Shown here: positions 23,068 through 32,220 of the stretch, piece by piece
How the letters are laid out: every line of letters starts with the position of its first letter
How positions within the stretch are numbered: the first letter of the stretch is position 1
NCBI RefSeq assembly: GCF_000173975.1
Contig: NZ_ACEP01000174.1
Coordinates: 1 to 32,679 of the forward strand
Source: Anaerobutyricum hallii DSM 3353
GTDB taxonomy: Bacteria > Bacillota > Clostridia > Lachnospirales > Lachnospiraceae
DNA length: 32,679 bases
Direction of reading: 5' to 3'
The notes under the pieces: generated by a model
The model's database searches: none
What the model was told of the DNA's origin: nothing
What the model saw: the letters and a program-made list of their open reading frames with translations, nothing else
Made by a program: the position numbers and the translations under genes

Positions 23068-24366
23068 GTGAAACCATACAGAGAATTAAGCAAAGAAGAA
23101 TTACTGGCATTACAGGCAGAATTACAGGCAGAATACGATGCGGAGAAAGAAAAGAGCCTGAATCTGGATATTTCAAGAGGTAAACCAGGAAAAGAACAGC
23201 TTGATTTATCTATGCCTATGATGGATGTTTTAAATGCAGAGTCTGTTCTTGCAAGTGAGAATGGCACAGATGTAAGAAATTATGGTGTGTTAGATGGGAT
23301 TCCAGAAGCAAAAGAACTCATGGCAGGTATGGTAGGTGCAAAGCCTTCCCAGATGATTGTACTTGGAAACTCCAGCCTTAACATTATGTATGACTGTGTA
23401 GCAAGAGCAGAAATTTTCGGAATCATGGGAAATACTCCGTGGTCTAAACTTGACAAAGTAAAGTTCTTATGTCCAGTGCCAGGCTATGACAGACATTTTG
23501 GTGTGACAGAGCAGTTTGGTATTGAGATGATTAACGTGCCAATGACAGAAGATGGTCCAGATATGGATGTCGTAGAAGATTATGTGAATAATGACCCTGC
23601 TGTAAAGGGAATCTGGTGTGTACCAATGTTCTCCAATCCAGGTGGAGTTGTTTACTCAGATGAGACAGTAAAGAGATTTGCAAACTTAAAACCAGCAGCA
23701 AAGGATTTCCGTATTTTCTGGGATAATGCATATGGTATCCATTATCTTTATGACAGACCAGAAAGTGAACAGCCACATATTTTAAATATTTTAGAAGAGT
23801 GCGAGAAGGCTGGTAATCCAGATATCGTCTATGAATTCTGCTCCACTTCAAAGATTACCTTCCCAGGTGCAGGTGTGGCAGCAATGGCTTCATCTGAAGC
23901 AAACATCGCAGATATCAAGTCTAAACTCAAATGGCAGACAATCGGACCAGATAAGATTAATCAGCTTCGTCATGTGAGATATTTTAAAGACATTAATGGA
24001 ATGAAAGACTACATGAAAAAACATGCAGCAATCATCCGTCCAAAGTTTGAGGCAGTATTAGAGACATTAGAAAAAGAACTTGGCGAGTTAGGAATCGCAT
24101 CCTGGAGTAAACCAGTTGGAGGATATTTCATTTCCTTTAACGCAGAAAAGGGATGTGCGAAAGCAATCGTAGCTAAATGTAAAGAGGCAGGTCTTGTACT
24201 TACTGGAGCAGGTGCAGCTTATCCTTATGGAAATGACCCGGAAGATTCTAATATTCGAATCGCACCAACATTACCACCAATAGAAGAATTAAAGGTTGCA
24301 ACAGATTTATTTGTAACATGTACAAAGCTTGTAACAGTAGAAAAATTTCTTAGCGAGATGGAATAA
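23068..24366 (+). CDS. PLP-dependent aminotransferase (class I/II fold, MocR-type aminotransferase domain)
   Basis: This 432-residue fold-type I aminotransferase has the PLP lysine in FCSTSKITFPGAG and the cofactor aspartate region in FWDNAYGIHYL. The N-terminus (ELSKEELLALQAELQAEYD, then SRGKPGKEQLDLSMPM) is typical of the Aminotran_MocR family (PF12897) in Firmicutes, which stands alone here without a DNA-binding domain. The amino donor and acceptor are unknown. Aspartate or alanine-type activity would be usual. The GTG at 23068 is chosen because GGGAGG stands 7 nt upstream. The TTG at 23053 would lie before that site. It has its own promoter and terminator. Confidence 0.9.
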   Translation: MKPYRELSKEELLALQAELQAEYDAEKEKSLNLDISRGKPGKEQLDLSMPMMDVLNAESVLASENGTDVRNYGVLDGIPEAKELMAGMVGAKPSQMIVLGNSSLNIMYDCVARAEIFGIMGNTPWSKLDKVKFLCPVPGYDRHFGVTEQFGIEMINVPMTEDGPDMDVVEDYVNNDPAVKGIWCVPMFSNPGGVVYSDETVKRFANLKPAAKDFRIFWDNAYGIHYLYDRPESEQPHILNILEECEKAGNPDIVYEFCSTSKITFPGAGVAAMASSEANIADIKSKLKWQTIGPDKINQLRHVRYFKDINGMKDYMKKHAAIIRPKFEAVLETLEKELGELGIASWSKPVGGYFISFNAEKGCAKAIVAKCKEAGLVLTGAGAAYPYGNDPEDSNIRIAPTLPPIEELKVATDLFVTCTKLVTVEKFLSEME

Positions 24367-24439
24367 AGCTAAAAACTATTTCTGCTTTTAAGTTGTGGTA
24401 GATTTTGCAGAATAGATAAAAGAATAACAAATATTTTGA

Positions 24440-24495
24440 AAAGAGAGATATTTTTGCAGTTTGTGTTAAAACTGGAACGATATCTTTCTTTTTTT
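24440..24495 (+). terminator. Rho-independent terminator after the aminotransferase gene
   Basis: AAAGAGAGATAT (24440-24451) pairs with 24480-24491 with one G-T wobble. An inner stem CAGTTT/AAACTG extends the hairpin. A T-run follows to 24495. Confidence 0.75.
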
Positions 24496-24590
24496 GTGGT
24501 TGAAAGAGGGGAGATTTTTGGATAAAATGAAGAACATAACAAAAAAGTTGTACAAAATTGGATACATATATTCTCATATGCATTTCCTTG

Positions 24591-24599
24591 TGATATAAT
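24591..24599 (+). promoter_or_regulatory. Extended -10 promoter of the hydrogenase gene
   Basis: TGATATAAT (24591-24599) is a perfect extended -10. The -35 region (TTCTCA, 24571-24576) is weak, as is usual for extended -10 promoters. The start codon is about 40 nt past the expected start site. Confidence 0.65.
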
Positions 24600-24646
24600 T
24601 AACACATTAAGGGCAATTACAACTTTAACCAAATAGGGAGGTATCT

Positions 24647-26167
24647 ATGAGAGGAGTAGAAACAAGAATTCAGGAAATCAGACATGCTGTATTTACTGAA
24701 GTAGCCAAGATGGCTTACGAAGAGGGACCTGTTGATAAAAAGATTGAGGCACTGCCTTACAAAATCATTCCAGGAGAGACTGGTAACTTCAGAAATGATG
24801 TTTTCCTTGAAAGGGCAATCGTAGGAGAGCGGCTTCGAATGGCAATGGGCCTGCCATATAGAGGAGCAGCAGAACCAGCACCAGTATCTGATGGAATTAT
24901 GGAAGCAGATAAGCCAGAAGGTTACTACACTCCACCACTCATTAATGTAATCAAGTTCGCATGTAATGCATGTGATGAAAAGAAAGTACATGTAACAGAT
25001 GGATGTCAGGGATGTCTGGCACATCCTTGTATGGAAGTATGTCCAAAGAAGGCAATCTCTCTTGACCGTGTAACTGGTAAGTCCATTATTGATCAGGATG
25101 CCTGTATCAAATGTGGACGATGTGCAACAGTATGTTCCTATAATGCGATTATTGTTCAGGAACGTCCTTGTGCAAAAGCCTGTGGTATGAAAGCCATCAC
25201 ATCTGACGAGAACGGAAAAGCAACAATTGATTATGATAAATGTGTATCCTGTGGAATGTGTCTTGTAAACTGTCCATTCGGTGCAATTTCAGATAAGTCT
25301 CAGATTTATCAGGTAATCAAGGCAATCCAGTCCGGTGAAAAGGTATACGCAGCAGTAGCACCTGCATTCGTAGGACAGTTCGGACCAAAGGTAACACCAG
25401 AAAAACTTCGTGCGGCCATGAAAGAACTAGGATTTGCCGATGTACTTGAAGTAGCAATCGGAGCAGACTTATGTGCAAAACAGGAAGCAGAAGATTTCTT
25501 AAAAGAAGTACCAGAAGAACTTCCATTCATGGCAACATCCTGTTGTCCTGCATGGTCAGTAATGGCGAAGAAGCTCTTCCCAGAGTATGCAAACTGTGTA
25601 TCCATGGCATTAACACCAATGACATTAACAGCAAGATTGATTAAAAATCATACACCAGATGCCAAAGTCGTATTTATCGGACCTTGTGCAGCGAAGAAGC
25701 TTGAAGCGATGAGAAGAACTGTTCGAAGCGAAGTAGACTTTGTACTTACTTTCGAGGAAATGAGCGGAATCTTCGCAGCAAAAGACTTAGATCTTGAAAA
25801 TATGCATGAAGATGCAGATGGTGTCAATGATGTATCTACAGACGGAAGAAACTTTGCCGTATCTGGCGGAGTAGCACAGGCTGTAGTAGATGTAATCAAG
25901 AAAGAATATCCAGATAAAGAGATTAAAATAGCCAATGCAGAAGGCTTAGAAGAATGCCGCAAGCTTATGATGTTAGCATCTAAGGGCAAATATAACGGTT
26001 ACTTATTAGAAGGTATGGCATGTCCAGGCGGCTGTGTAGCCGGAGCTGGAACAATGCAGCCAATTAAAAAGTCTCAGGGAGCTGTAAAGATTTATGCTAC
26101 AAAGGCTAATCATAAGGTGGCTACTGAAACAGAGTACGTCAAAGAATTAGATAAATTAGTAGATTAA
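24647..26167 (+). CDS. [FeFe]-hydrogenase, group B type, with ferredoxin-like clusters
   Basis: This 506-residue protein has an N-terminal conserved region (VETRIQEIRHAVFTEVAKMA) typical of the group B1/B3 family (TIGR04105, from memory). Cys-rich 4Fe-4S motifs follow, including CIKCGRCATVCSYNAI and CVSCGMCLVNCPFGAI. The H-cluster domain has the three signature loops: TSCCPAW, GPCAAKK and EGMACPGGC. It probably evolves or senses hydrogen in the cytoplasm using ferredoxin electrons. Group B enzymes are poorly characterised. No maturase genes (hydEFG) are in the window. The ATG follows GGGAGG. It is monocistronic, with element E4 after its stop. Confidence 0.93.
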   Translation: MRGVETRIQEIRHAVFTEVAKMAYEEGPVDKKIEALPYKIIPGETGNFRNDVFLERAIVGERLRMAMGLPYRGAAEPAPVSDGIMEADKPEGYYTPPLINVIKFACNACDEKKVHVTDGCQGCLAHPCMEVCPKKAISLDRVTGKSIIDQDACIKCGRCATVCSYNAIIVQERPCAKACGMKAITSDENGKATIDYDKCVSCGMCLVNCPFGAISDKSQIYQVIKAIQSGEKVYAAVAPAFVGQFGPKVTPEKLRAAMKELGFADVLEVAIGADLCAKQEAEDFLKEVPEELPFMATSCCPAWSVMAKKLFPEYANCVSMALTPMTLTARLIKNHTPDAKVVFIGPCAAKKLEAMRRTVRSEVDFVLTFEEMSGIFAAKDLDLENMHEDADGVNDVSTDGRNFAVSGGVAQAVVDVIKKEYPDKEIKIANAEGLEECRKLMMLASKGKYNGYLLEGMACPGGCVAGAGTMQPIKKSQGAVKIYATKANHKVATETEYVKELDKLVD

Positions 26168-26195
26168 TCCTGATTTGTGCGTCTGCGGAGCAGAC

Positions 26196-26321
26196 GAACT
26201 CCTGAAGATAAATAAAGCATATTTGTGACTTTAGTCGCGGCGGTTTGAATGTTCGCTTATACGCTTGCATCCAAACCTTGCTCCGAGGCCACAAATATGC
26301 TTTATTTAGCTTCCTGGATTC
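26196..26321 (+). repeat. Variable-arm hairpin element, copy E4 (arms diverging)
   Basis: Inner arm positions (26208-26227 and 26290-26309) still pair except at one base, but the outer ten or so base pairs have several mismatches. The core (26228-26289) is 62 nt and close to consensus. The left arm and flank equal those of E3. A small perfect hairpin GTCTGC/GCAGAC (26181-26195) precedes it. It starts 28 bp after the hydrogenase stop, and the convergent DUF4364 gene ends 28 bp past its far end. Confidence 0.85.
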
Positions 26322-26349
26322 TATTTTTCATCTGTTAAAACGCAAAAAC

Positions 26350-26880
26350 TCATTCATCCAACAACAACATTTCCATCAATTTCCCATATACTGCATCACT
26401 TTTCTTCTCCCAGCTGTCGCAGATTGCAATCGCCTGTTCTTTTGACACGACGTTGATGTTCAGTTCTAAAAGAAGAGAGCCTTTTTCCTTAATCTGGGTT
26501 TTTACCATATATTCACCACGTTTCTTTTTGAGTGGATAGTAGTCTGCGGTAATATCGACTTCTTTTCGAAGCTGGTATTTTTTCTCGGCAAAGTAGTCGA
26601 GAATATCGTTCTTAATTGGCTCGGAAATCTGAGTGTGGAACATGGAGAGTGCTTCTTTTCCTGAGGAAATAAGGTGGTAGTTGGTAGTGTTGCGGATTGT
26701 TTCGGCACGGACAAATTCTGATTCCACCAGTTCATTGATTGCCTGCTGTAAGTGGAAATAGGATGTATATCCGTGGTTTACAAAAAATTCGCTTAGCTGG
26801 GAATTTGTCAGTGGAAAATCCAGATTATCCAGCATAAACAGTATCATTAATTTATATAATGTTAAAGATTCTTCTGACAT
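26350..26880 (-). CDS. DUF4364 family winged-helix protein
   Basis: This 176-residue protein starts MSEESLTLYKLMILFMLDNL, the usual opening of DUF4364 proteins in Clostridia. The N-terminal ~80 residues form a winged-helix-like unit (LTNSQLSEFFVNHGYTSYFH, then AINELVESEFVRAE). The rest is a beta-rich domain of unknown role. It is probably a transcriptional regulator or adaptor. Its start overlaps the end of the radical SAM gene by 19 bp, and it is the last gene of a malic enzyme-radical SAM-DUF4364 operon. Confidence 0.85.
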   Translation of the reverse strand: MSEESLTLYKLMILFMLDNLDFPLTNSQLSEFFVNHGYTSYFHLQQAINELVESEFVRAETIRNTTNYHLISSGKEALSMFHTQISEPIKNDILDYFAEKKYQLRKEVDITADYYPLKKKRGEYMVKTQIKEKGSLLLELNINVVSKEQAIAICDSWEKKSDAVYGKLMEMLLLDE

Positions 26881-27782
26881 AAGCTTCCTCCCTGCGTAAA
26901 GTTTCGTTGCTTCATTTCTTTATGGATGGTGTTTAAGACGGGTCGTTTGTGTCCGATCCATTTTGGAACAATTAAAAGGTCTTTCGGGCCATCTCCAGTC
27001 ATTCGCTCAATGACAATGTCTTTGCGAAGCTGGCTAAGACAGATGATGAGATGGTTGATATATTCTTCCATGGTAAGAATATGAAATGGGTGCTGTTCGT
27101 AGTAACTGGCAAGTACGGTGTTTTTCAGTACATAAAGCATGGAAATTTTGATGCCGCTTACTGGGAGTGTATTTAGGTAACGGATTGTGTCGAGTTCCAT
27201 GTCTAAAGTTTCACCGGGAAGACCGAGAATAATGTGTGCGGTCACGCGGATACCTGCCTCTGCGAGGGCATGACAGGTTTTCGTAAATGTTTCAGTCGGA
27301 TATGCCCGGTTTAAAAAGGATGCCGTACTGTCGTGAGAGGTCTGTAATCCCATTTCGATAAAGACAGGTTTTCTTTTATTTAATTCTTCTAATAAATCTA
27401 AAATTTCCGGAGTAATACAGTCGGGTCTTGTGCCAATGGATAAAGCAACGATTTCTGGGGCAGTGATCGCCTCCTCGTAGAGGGCGCGAAGCCTGTCTAC
27501 AGGGGCATAAGTATTGGTAAATGCCTGAAAGTAAGCAATGTAATGTTCGCCCTGATATTTTCTGGAAGTCTGTGACTTACCAAGATGAATCTGTTCGGAA
27601 ACAGAGAGGGAAGCGTTCTCTGTAAATTCTCCGCTTCCCCCTTCGCTGCAAAAGATACATCCGCCAGTTGCGAGTGTCCCATCACGGTTTGGACAGGTAA
27701 AACCGCCATCTATGCAGATCTTATAGAGTTTTTCTCCAAAATATTCTTTAATAAAGCGACTGTAACTATAATAGCGTTCCAT
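26862..27782 (-). CDS. Radical SAM protein, TIGR01212 (YhcC-like) family
   Basis: This 306-residue protein has the family N-terminus with the iron-sulphur cysteines spaced as CPNRDGTLATGGCIFC. This unusual radical SAM spacing is kept in TIGR01212/YhcC proteins. SIGTRPDC and HIILGLPGET are the SAM-binding strands expected later in the barrel. The reaction is not firmly established for the family. It lies 5 bp after the malic enzyme stop and overlaps the next gene by 19 bp, so all three are co-transcribed. No function linking them is evident. Confidence 0.9.
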   Translation of the reverse strand: MERYYSYSRFIKEYFGEKLYKICIDGGFTCPNRDGTLATGGCIFCSEGGSGEFTENASLSVSEQIHLGKSQTSRKYQGEHYIAYFQAFTNTYAPVDRLRALYEEAITAPEIVALSIGTRPDCITPEILDLLEELNKRKPVFIEMGLQTSHDSTASFLNRAYPTETFTKTCHALAEAGIRVTAHIILGLPGETLDMELDTIRYLNTLPVSGIKISMLYVLKNTVLASYYEQHPFHILTMEEYINHLIICLSQLRKDIVIERMTGDGPKDLLIVPKWIGHKRPVLNTIHKEMKQRNFTQGGSLCQKNL

Positions 27783-27787
27783 AAAAA

Positions 27788-28939
27788 TTAATCAATATAT
27801 TCTTTGACAGCGGCACTGACTACGTCAGCAATCTGTGGGTCAAATGCGTGTGGAAGAATGTTTGTATCACTTAATTCTTCTGCAGGAACAAGACCAGCAA
27901 TTGCATGAGCAGCGGCAAGTTTCATCTCGGAAGTGATATGTGTAGAGTGGCCTTCTAAAGCACCTTTGAAAATTCCAGGGAATACAAGCACGTTATTTAC
28001 CTGATTTGGGAAGTCAGAACGACCAGTTCCAACAACCTTTGCCCCTGCTTCTTTTGCAAGGTGAGGAAGGATTTCAGGGTCTGGATTTGCCATAGTAAAT
28101 AAAATAGAATCCTTTGCCATAGAACGGACCATATCCTGGCTTATGATGCCAGGAGCGGATACACCAACAAAAATATCGGCACCTTTCATCGCATCTGCAA
28201 GAGTCCCAGTCTTATGAGAAAGATTGGTAATCTGTGTCATTTTCTCCTGCATCCAGTTTAAGGATGGGTCGCCGGAGCATAAGATTCCCTGACGGTCACA
28301 GAGCGTAAGATCTTTAAATCCGTAAGATAAAAGCATCTTTGCGATAGCGATTCCGGCAGAACCGGCACCGTTAACAACTACTTTACAATCTTCTTTTTGT
28401 TTGCCGACAACTTTAAGAGCGTTGATAATTCCTGCAAGAACAACGATGGCTGTACCATGCTGATCATCATGGAAAACAGGAATGTCAAGCATCTTGTCAA
28501 GACGTTCTTCTATTTCAAAACAGCGTGGAGCTGCAATATCTTCTAAGTTAATACCGCCAAAAGCAGGGGCGATTCTTACAACAGTTTCAATGATTTCTTC
28601 TGTATCCTGTGTGTCTAAACAGATAGGAAATGCATTCACACCGCCGAATTCTTTAAAAAGGGCAGCCTTTCCTTCCATAACAGGCATGGCAGCAAGGGCA
28701 CCGATATTACCAAGACCAAGTACAGCGCTTCCGTCTGATACAACGGCAACGGTATTTGACTTGATTGTGTATGTGTAGGCTTCTTTTGGGTTTTTTGCGA
28801 TAGCACGACAAGGTTCTGCAACACCAGGTGTATAAGCAATCGCGAGATCTTCTGCGGAAGCTACCTGACATTTGGCTTCTACAGAAAGTTTACCGTTCCA
28901 TTGTTTGTGCATTTCTAAAGCTTTTTCTTTATTTGTCAT
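27788..28939 (-). CDS. NAD(P)-dependent malic enzyme (malate dehydrogenase, decarboxylating)
   Basis: This 383-residue protein is the short bacterial type of malic enzyme. It oxidatively decarboxylates malate to pyruvate. The signatures visible are AYTPGVAEPC, the VSDGSAVLGLGNIG region, FHDDQHGTAIV with metal ligands, and the NAD-binding GAGSAGIAIAKML. The catalytic Lys lies in MEGKAALFK. NAD or NADP preference cannot be decided. The gene has a strong promoter and leads an operon with two uncharacterised genes. Confidence 0.95.
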   Translation of the reverse strand: MTNKEKALEMHKQWNGKLSVEAKCQVASAEDLAIAYTPGVAEPCRAIAKNPKEAYTYTIKSNTVAVVSDGSAVLGLGNIGALAAMPVMEGKAALFKEFGGVNAFPICLDTQDTEEIIETVVRIAPAFGGINLEDIAAPRCFEIEERLDKMLDIPVFHDDQHGTAIVVLAGIINALKVVGKQKEDCKVVVNGAGSAGIAIAKMLLSYGFKDLTLCDRQGILCSGDPSLNWMQEKMTQITNLSHKTGTLADAMKGADIFVGVSAPGIISQDMVRSMAKDSILFTMANPDPEILPHLAKEAGAKVVGTGRSDFPNQVNNVLVFPGIFKGALEGHSTHITSEMKLAAAHAIAGLVPAEELSDTNILPHAFDPQIADVVSAAVKEYID

Positions 28940-28966
28940 AATTAATTCCGTCCTTTCCCAAAATAT

Positions 28967-28995
28967 ATTCTAGCATCGGTTTTCGCATTCTGCAA
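28967..28995 (-). promoter_or_regulatory. Promoter of the malic enzyme operon
   Basis: On the - strand TTGCAG (28990-28995) and TAGAAT (28967-28972) are 17 bp apart, and TGC precedes the -10 as an extended element. The leader is about 20 nt, with AAAGGA as ribosome site. Confidence 0.75.
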
Positions 28996-29422
28996 TCAAA
29001 TATTTCTCAAAAACAGGTTGTTTTCTTCCCAGTTTGTGCTATTATAGAAAAGACAATTCTGATTCGTCTTAATAATTTGATGCGAAGAAGAGATTTTTTT
29101 TCGAGTTTACATCATATTTTTAGTTACAATCTTTTGATTTCCCAATTGATTTAAAATGATAGTTGTATATATGCATAGAAAGAGGACTTTCATGCTTTAT
29201 CAGAGTAGAGAAAATGCTGAATTTAGTGATAATAAAGATAAATTGGCCTTACAAAGAGAACGGCATAGGAACAAGTAGCTTTTTTGCGACAAAAAATATA
29301 AAATATTTAGAAGAATATAAAAGTTATTAAGAAAATCAAGTGGGAATCTTTGGTCGTTTGAATATCAAAATTTGATTATAAAGTTCTTTACAGGAAAATG
29401 TTTAAATGTTTAGGAGGTAAGA
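28996..29422. other. Long AT-rich leader region upstream of rho
   Basis: About 430 bp separate the malic enzyme promoter from the Rho start. The only candidate gene is a 28-codon ORF at 29192-29278. TTGATT with TGATAG 17 bp later (about 29135-29163) is a weak promoter candidate. A long leader fits the autogenous control known for rho genes, but no specific structure is recognised. Confidence 0.4.
29192..29278 (+). CDS. Possible 28-aa leader ORF upstream of rho
   Basis: ATG 29192 is preceded by AGAGGA at 6-7 nt and opens a 28-codon frame ending at TAG (MLYQSRENAEFSDN, then a basic tail). It could be a translated leader affecting rho expression or a chance frame. No further support is visible. 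Confidence 0.25.
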   Translation: MLYQSRENAEFSDNKDKLALQRERHRNK

Positions 29423-30994
29423 ATGAATTTTAAAGAAATGACACTCCTTCAATTGAAGGCATATGCGAAGGAAAAAGGTATCCGTGGGGTAAGTACATTG
29501 AAAAAGAATCAGTTAATAGAGCGGATTATAGCGAGTGAAAATAAAAGTATACAGACAAAGGCAGAAGAAAGTATAAAATCAGAAAAAAATACCACATCAG
29601 AAAATGGTATAAAAACAGAGAAAAACGCTAAATCAGAAAATGGTATAAAAACAGAAGGAGAACCTAAAGCGGAAAAGAGAGTCAAAACAGAAGAGAATAG
29701 CAAATCAGAAGATAATATAAGAAAAACACAGCAAAAACCGCAGGAATCAGAGAAAAAAGAAAAAGTATATCACCATAATGACAGAGAAAATGGAAATAGT
29801 GTAAATAGTGCGAATGATGAAAATGCAGGAAAAGAAAATAAGAAAAGCGAATTATCCAGTTTAGACAGTGGAAATATGGCAAACGGTATTTTGGAAGTAA
29901 TGCCGGATGGCTATGGATTTATTCGTTGTGAGAATTATTTGCCAGGAGAGAATGATGTATATGTTTCTCCGTCACAGATTCGCCGTTTCAATTTAAAGAC
30001 CGGTGATATTTTAGTAGGAAATATCCGTATTAAAACACAAAATGAAAAGTATAGTGCCTTATTATATGTACAGTCTGTCAATGGATATAAACCATTTGAC
30101 GCAGCAAAAAGAAAGAACTTTGAAGATTTAACACCGATTTTTCCGAATGAGAGAATAAGTCTTGAAACGGAAAATGCACCGCTTTCCATGCGTATGGTTG
30201 ATCTCCTTTCTCCGATCGGAAAGGGACAGCGAGGAATGATCGTTTCTCAGCCAAAGACAGGAAAGACTACGTTATTAAAGCAGATTGCGAGAAGCATCAC
30301 AGCAACAAGACCAAATATGAAAGTTATCGTTCTTCTTATTGATGAGCGCCCGGAAGAAGTAACAGACATCAGAGAATCCATTGAGGGACCAAATGCAGAA
30401 GTCATTTATTCCACATTTGATGAACTTCCAGAGCATCACAAAAGAGTATCTGAAATGGTATTAGAACGTGCAAAACGTCTTGTAGAACATAAACAGGATG
30501 TCGTTATTTTATTAGACAGTATTACACGATTAGCAAGAGCATATAATCTTCTTGTACCTCCAAGTGGAAGAACACTTTCCGGTGGTCTTGATCCGGCAGC
30601 GCTCTATATGCCAAAGAAATTCTTCGGAGCAGCAAGAAATATGCGCGAAGGCGGAAGTCTTACTATCCTTGCAACCGCACTTGTTGAGACTGGAAGCAAG
30701 ATGGATGACGTTGTATTCGAAGAATTTAAAGGAACCGGTAACATGGAGCTTGTATTAGACCGTAAACTGGCAGAAAAGAGAATTTTCCCGGCAATCAATA
30801 TCCAGCGTTCTGGAACAAGACGAGAAGACCTTCTCTTATCCAAAGAAGAACAGGAAATTGTATACGCCCTTCACAGAGAAATGTCCGGAAACCGCGCAGA
30901 AGAAAATATGGAGCAGATACTTAACTTCTTCAAACGGACAAAAAATAATAAAGAATTTATTCAGGTGATGAAGCATTCTTTGTTGAAAAAATAA
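29423..30994 (+). CDS. rho: Transcription termination factor Rho with charged N-terminal insert
   Basis: This 523-residue protein is about 100 longer than E. coli Rho. It has the Rho N-terminal helical motif ([18 protein letters not shown]), then a low-complexity Lys/Glu/Ser/Asn-rich insert (about residues 40-152) with 12-residue repeats. The cold-shock-like RNA-binding domain follows ([20 protein letters not shown]). The ATPase has Walker [14 protein letters not shown] and Walker [17 protein letters not shown]. It is a hexameric RNA helicase that ends transcription. The ATG follows AGGAGG. The core is complete, so the protein should be functional. The insert is of the kind known to be disordered in some Clostridia and Bacteroidetes. 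Confidence 0.97.
   Translation: MNFKEMTLLQLKAYAKEKGIRGVSTLKKNQLIERIIASENKSIQTKAEESIKSEKNTTSENGIKTEKNAKSENGIKTEGEPKAEKRVKTEENSKSEDNIRKTQQKPQESEKKEKVYHHNDRENGNSVNSANDENAGKENKKSELSSLDSGNMANGILEVMPDGYGFIRCENYLPGENDVYVSPSQIRRFNLKTGDILVGNIRIKTQNEKYSALLYVQSVNGYKPFDAAKRKNFEDLTPIFPNERISLETENAPLSMRMVDLLSPIGKGQRGMIVSQPKTGKTTLLKQIARSITATRPNMKVIVLLIDERPEEVTDIRESIEGPNAEVIYSTFDELPEHHKRVSEMVLERAKRLVEHKQDVVILLDSITRLARAYNLLVPPSGRTLSGGLDPAALYMPKKFFGAARNMREGGSLTILATALVETGSKMDDVVFEEFKGTGNMELVLDRKLAEKRIFPAINIQRSGTRREDLLLSKEEQEIVYALHREMSGNRAEENMEQILNFFKRTKNNKEFIQVMKHSLLKK
29597..29655 (+). repeat. Direct repeats inside the Rho insert
   Basis: A 23-bp unit at 29597-29619 recurs exactly at 29633-29655, a period of 36 bp or 12 codons ([12 protein letters not shown], then [12 protein letters not shown]). 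Weaker copies flank it. The in-frame period means repeat-number change would lengthen or shorten the insert without breaking the gene. Confidence 0.8.
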
Positions 30995-31300
30995 TATAAA
31001 TTGTAATGTATGTATAAAATAAAGCTCCAATACCGACATAATTCGTAAACTACTGTAATTGACGGGACGAATAATGTGTAGTATTATTTGGAGCGAAACA
31101 TTGCAAATCTCTGTCAGATATATAAATCATAAAGTCTGATGATGCTATTCGTGAAATCATTCAAAATCTTAAAAGTGAGGCAATTTTGGATATAACTATC
31201 CGAACTACTAATTTTCAAAATACCGTTGGGTTAAAAAGAAAAATAGTTTGTCTGTAATTGTATGATTTGGAATAGTAAAAAAATAAAAAAGGAAGATAAG
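30995..31300. other. Intergenic region between rho and the small membrane protein gene
   Basis: GCTCCAA (from about 31023) and TTGGAGC (ending near 31094) are the ends of a decayed palindrome, with ATTCGT/ACGAAT inside. This may be an old insertion or a weak terminator. From about 31134 to 31257 a frame stays open (KSDDAIREIIQNLKSEAILD and on) without a start codon, perhaps a gene fragment. Nothing else is seen. Confidence 0.4.
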
Positions 31301-31771
31301 ATGATCAAACATTATTTAACAGTATTTTTAATTTCTATGGTTCCGATTGCAGAACTAAGAGCAGCGATTCCTTATTCACAGGCAGTAGGACTTCCACTGA
31401 TTCCTTCTTATGTCATTGCAATCATAGGAAATATGCTTCCAGTACCAGTTATCTATTTATTTGCAAGAAAGGTACTCGAAATCGGAAGCAATATGCCAAG
31501 TATAATCGGTAAGTTCTGCCGCTGGTGCACAGCAAAAGGCGAAAAAGGCGGAGAAAAGTTACAGGCAACTGCAGGGAGAGGACTCTTTGTTGCATTACTT
31601 TTATTTGTAGGAATTCCACTTCCGGGAACTGGAGCATGGACAGGAACACTGGCAGCAAGTTTCTTAAAGATGAACTTTAAATCAAGCGTACTCGCAGCTA
31701 TGTGCGGAGTTTTACTTGCCGGAGTCATTATGATGACATTAAGTGCCGGATTCTTTTCACTGATTCAATAG
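31301..31771 (+). CDS. Small multidrug-export-like membrane protein (PF06695 type)
   Basis: This protein of about 156 residues has several membrane segments and the family features PIAELRAAIPYS near the N-terminus and FVGIPLPGTGAWTG in the second half. The family carries the historic name 'small multidrug export protein', but its function is not established. The motifs recall the DedA/SNARE-associated group. The ATG at 31301 has GGAAG just upstream. A start at 31262 would add 13 polar residues without a ribosome site. The zinc-ribbon gene follows 20 bp later. Confidence 0.88.
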   Translation: MIKHYLTVFLISMVPIAELRAAIPYSQAVGLPLIPSYVIAIIGNMLPVPVIYLFARKVLEIGSNMPSIIGKFCRWCTAKGEKGGEKLQATAGRGLFVALLLFVGIPLPGTGAWTGTLAASFLKMNFKSSVLAAMCGVLLAGVIMMTLSAGFFSLIQ

Positions 31772-31791
31772 ACAAAAGGAGATTGTTGGGG

Positions 31792-32193
31792 ATGAAACGG
31801 TTAGGAAGTTTTTTTGATGAAATATACGGTTTTGATGGAATGTCCAGCTTCTTGCTGTTCATTAGTGTTATCCTGAATCTGGTTACAGGCATGTGGCCGT
31901 CGCAGGCAGTAAATAACTTTAATTTAATTAGTTATCTTCCGCTGTTAGGCTGCATTTTTCGGGTATTTTCACGCAACCATGAAAGAAGAGCGCATGAAAA
32001 TGAATGCTTCCTTAAGCTGGCTCGTCCATTGTGTGAGAATATTATTGAAAAGCGTGAGGAACAGGCAGAGGCCAAGTTATTTCGCTTCTTCAAATGCCCA
32101 GTTTGCAAGCAGAAACTCCGAGTTCCAAAAGGAAAGGGAAAGGTGGAGATTACCTGTCCAAAATGTGGAAATAAATTCATAAAAAAAGCTTAG
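31792..32193 (+). CDS. Membrane protein with C-terminal zinc ribbon
   Basis: This 133-residue protein has two hydrophobic segments in its first half (FLLFISVILNLVTGMW and NLISYLPLLGCIFRVFS), a charged helical linker and a C-terminal zinc ribbon with CPVC and CPKC pairs. The ATG at 31792 is chosen because AAAGGAG lies 10 nt before it. Longer frames would overlap the preceding gene. Its function is unknown. It is probably co-transcribed with the preceding membrane protein. Element E5 begins 27 bp after its stop. Confidence 0.82.
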   Translation: MKRLGSFFDEIYGFDGMSSFLLFISVILNLVTGMWPSQAVNNFNLISYLPLLGCIFRVFSRNHERRAHENECFLKLARPLCENIIEKREEQAEAKLFRFFKCPVCKQKLRVPKGKGKVEITCPKCGNKFIKKA

Positions 32194-32220
32194 GGATTTG
32201 TTTTGCGCAGCAAAGGAGAC

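Noticed and set aside
24369-25024. Several - strand ORFs opposite the hydrogenase start
   Set aside because: Their codon use and low-complexity products fit antisense shadows, and the region already holds a terminator and promoter for + strand genes.
29581-29700. CRISPR-like repeats
   Set aside because: The repeats are contiguous, in frame and inside the Rho coding sequence, with no spacers or cas genes.
31134-31257. Open frame before the small membrane protein gene
   Set aside because: It has no start codon or ribosome site and a stop just upstream. At most it is a gene fragment.
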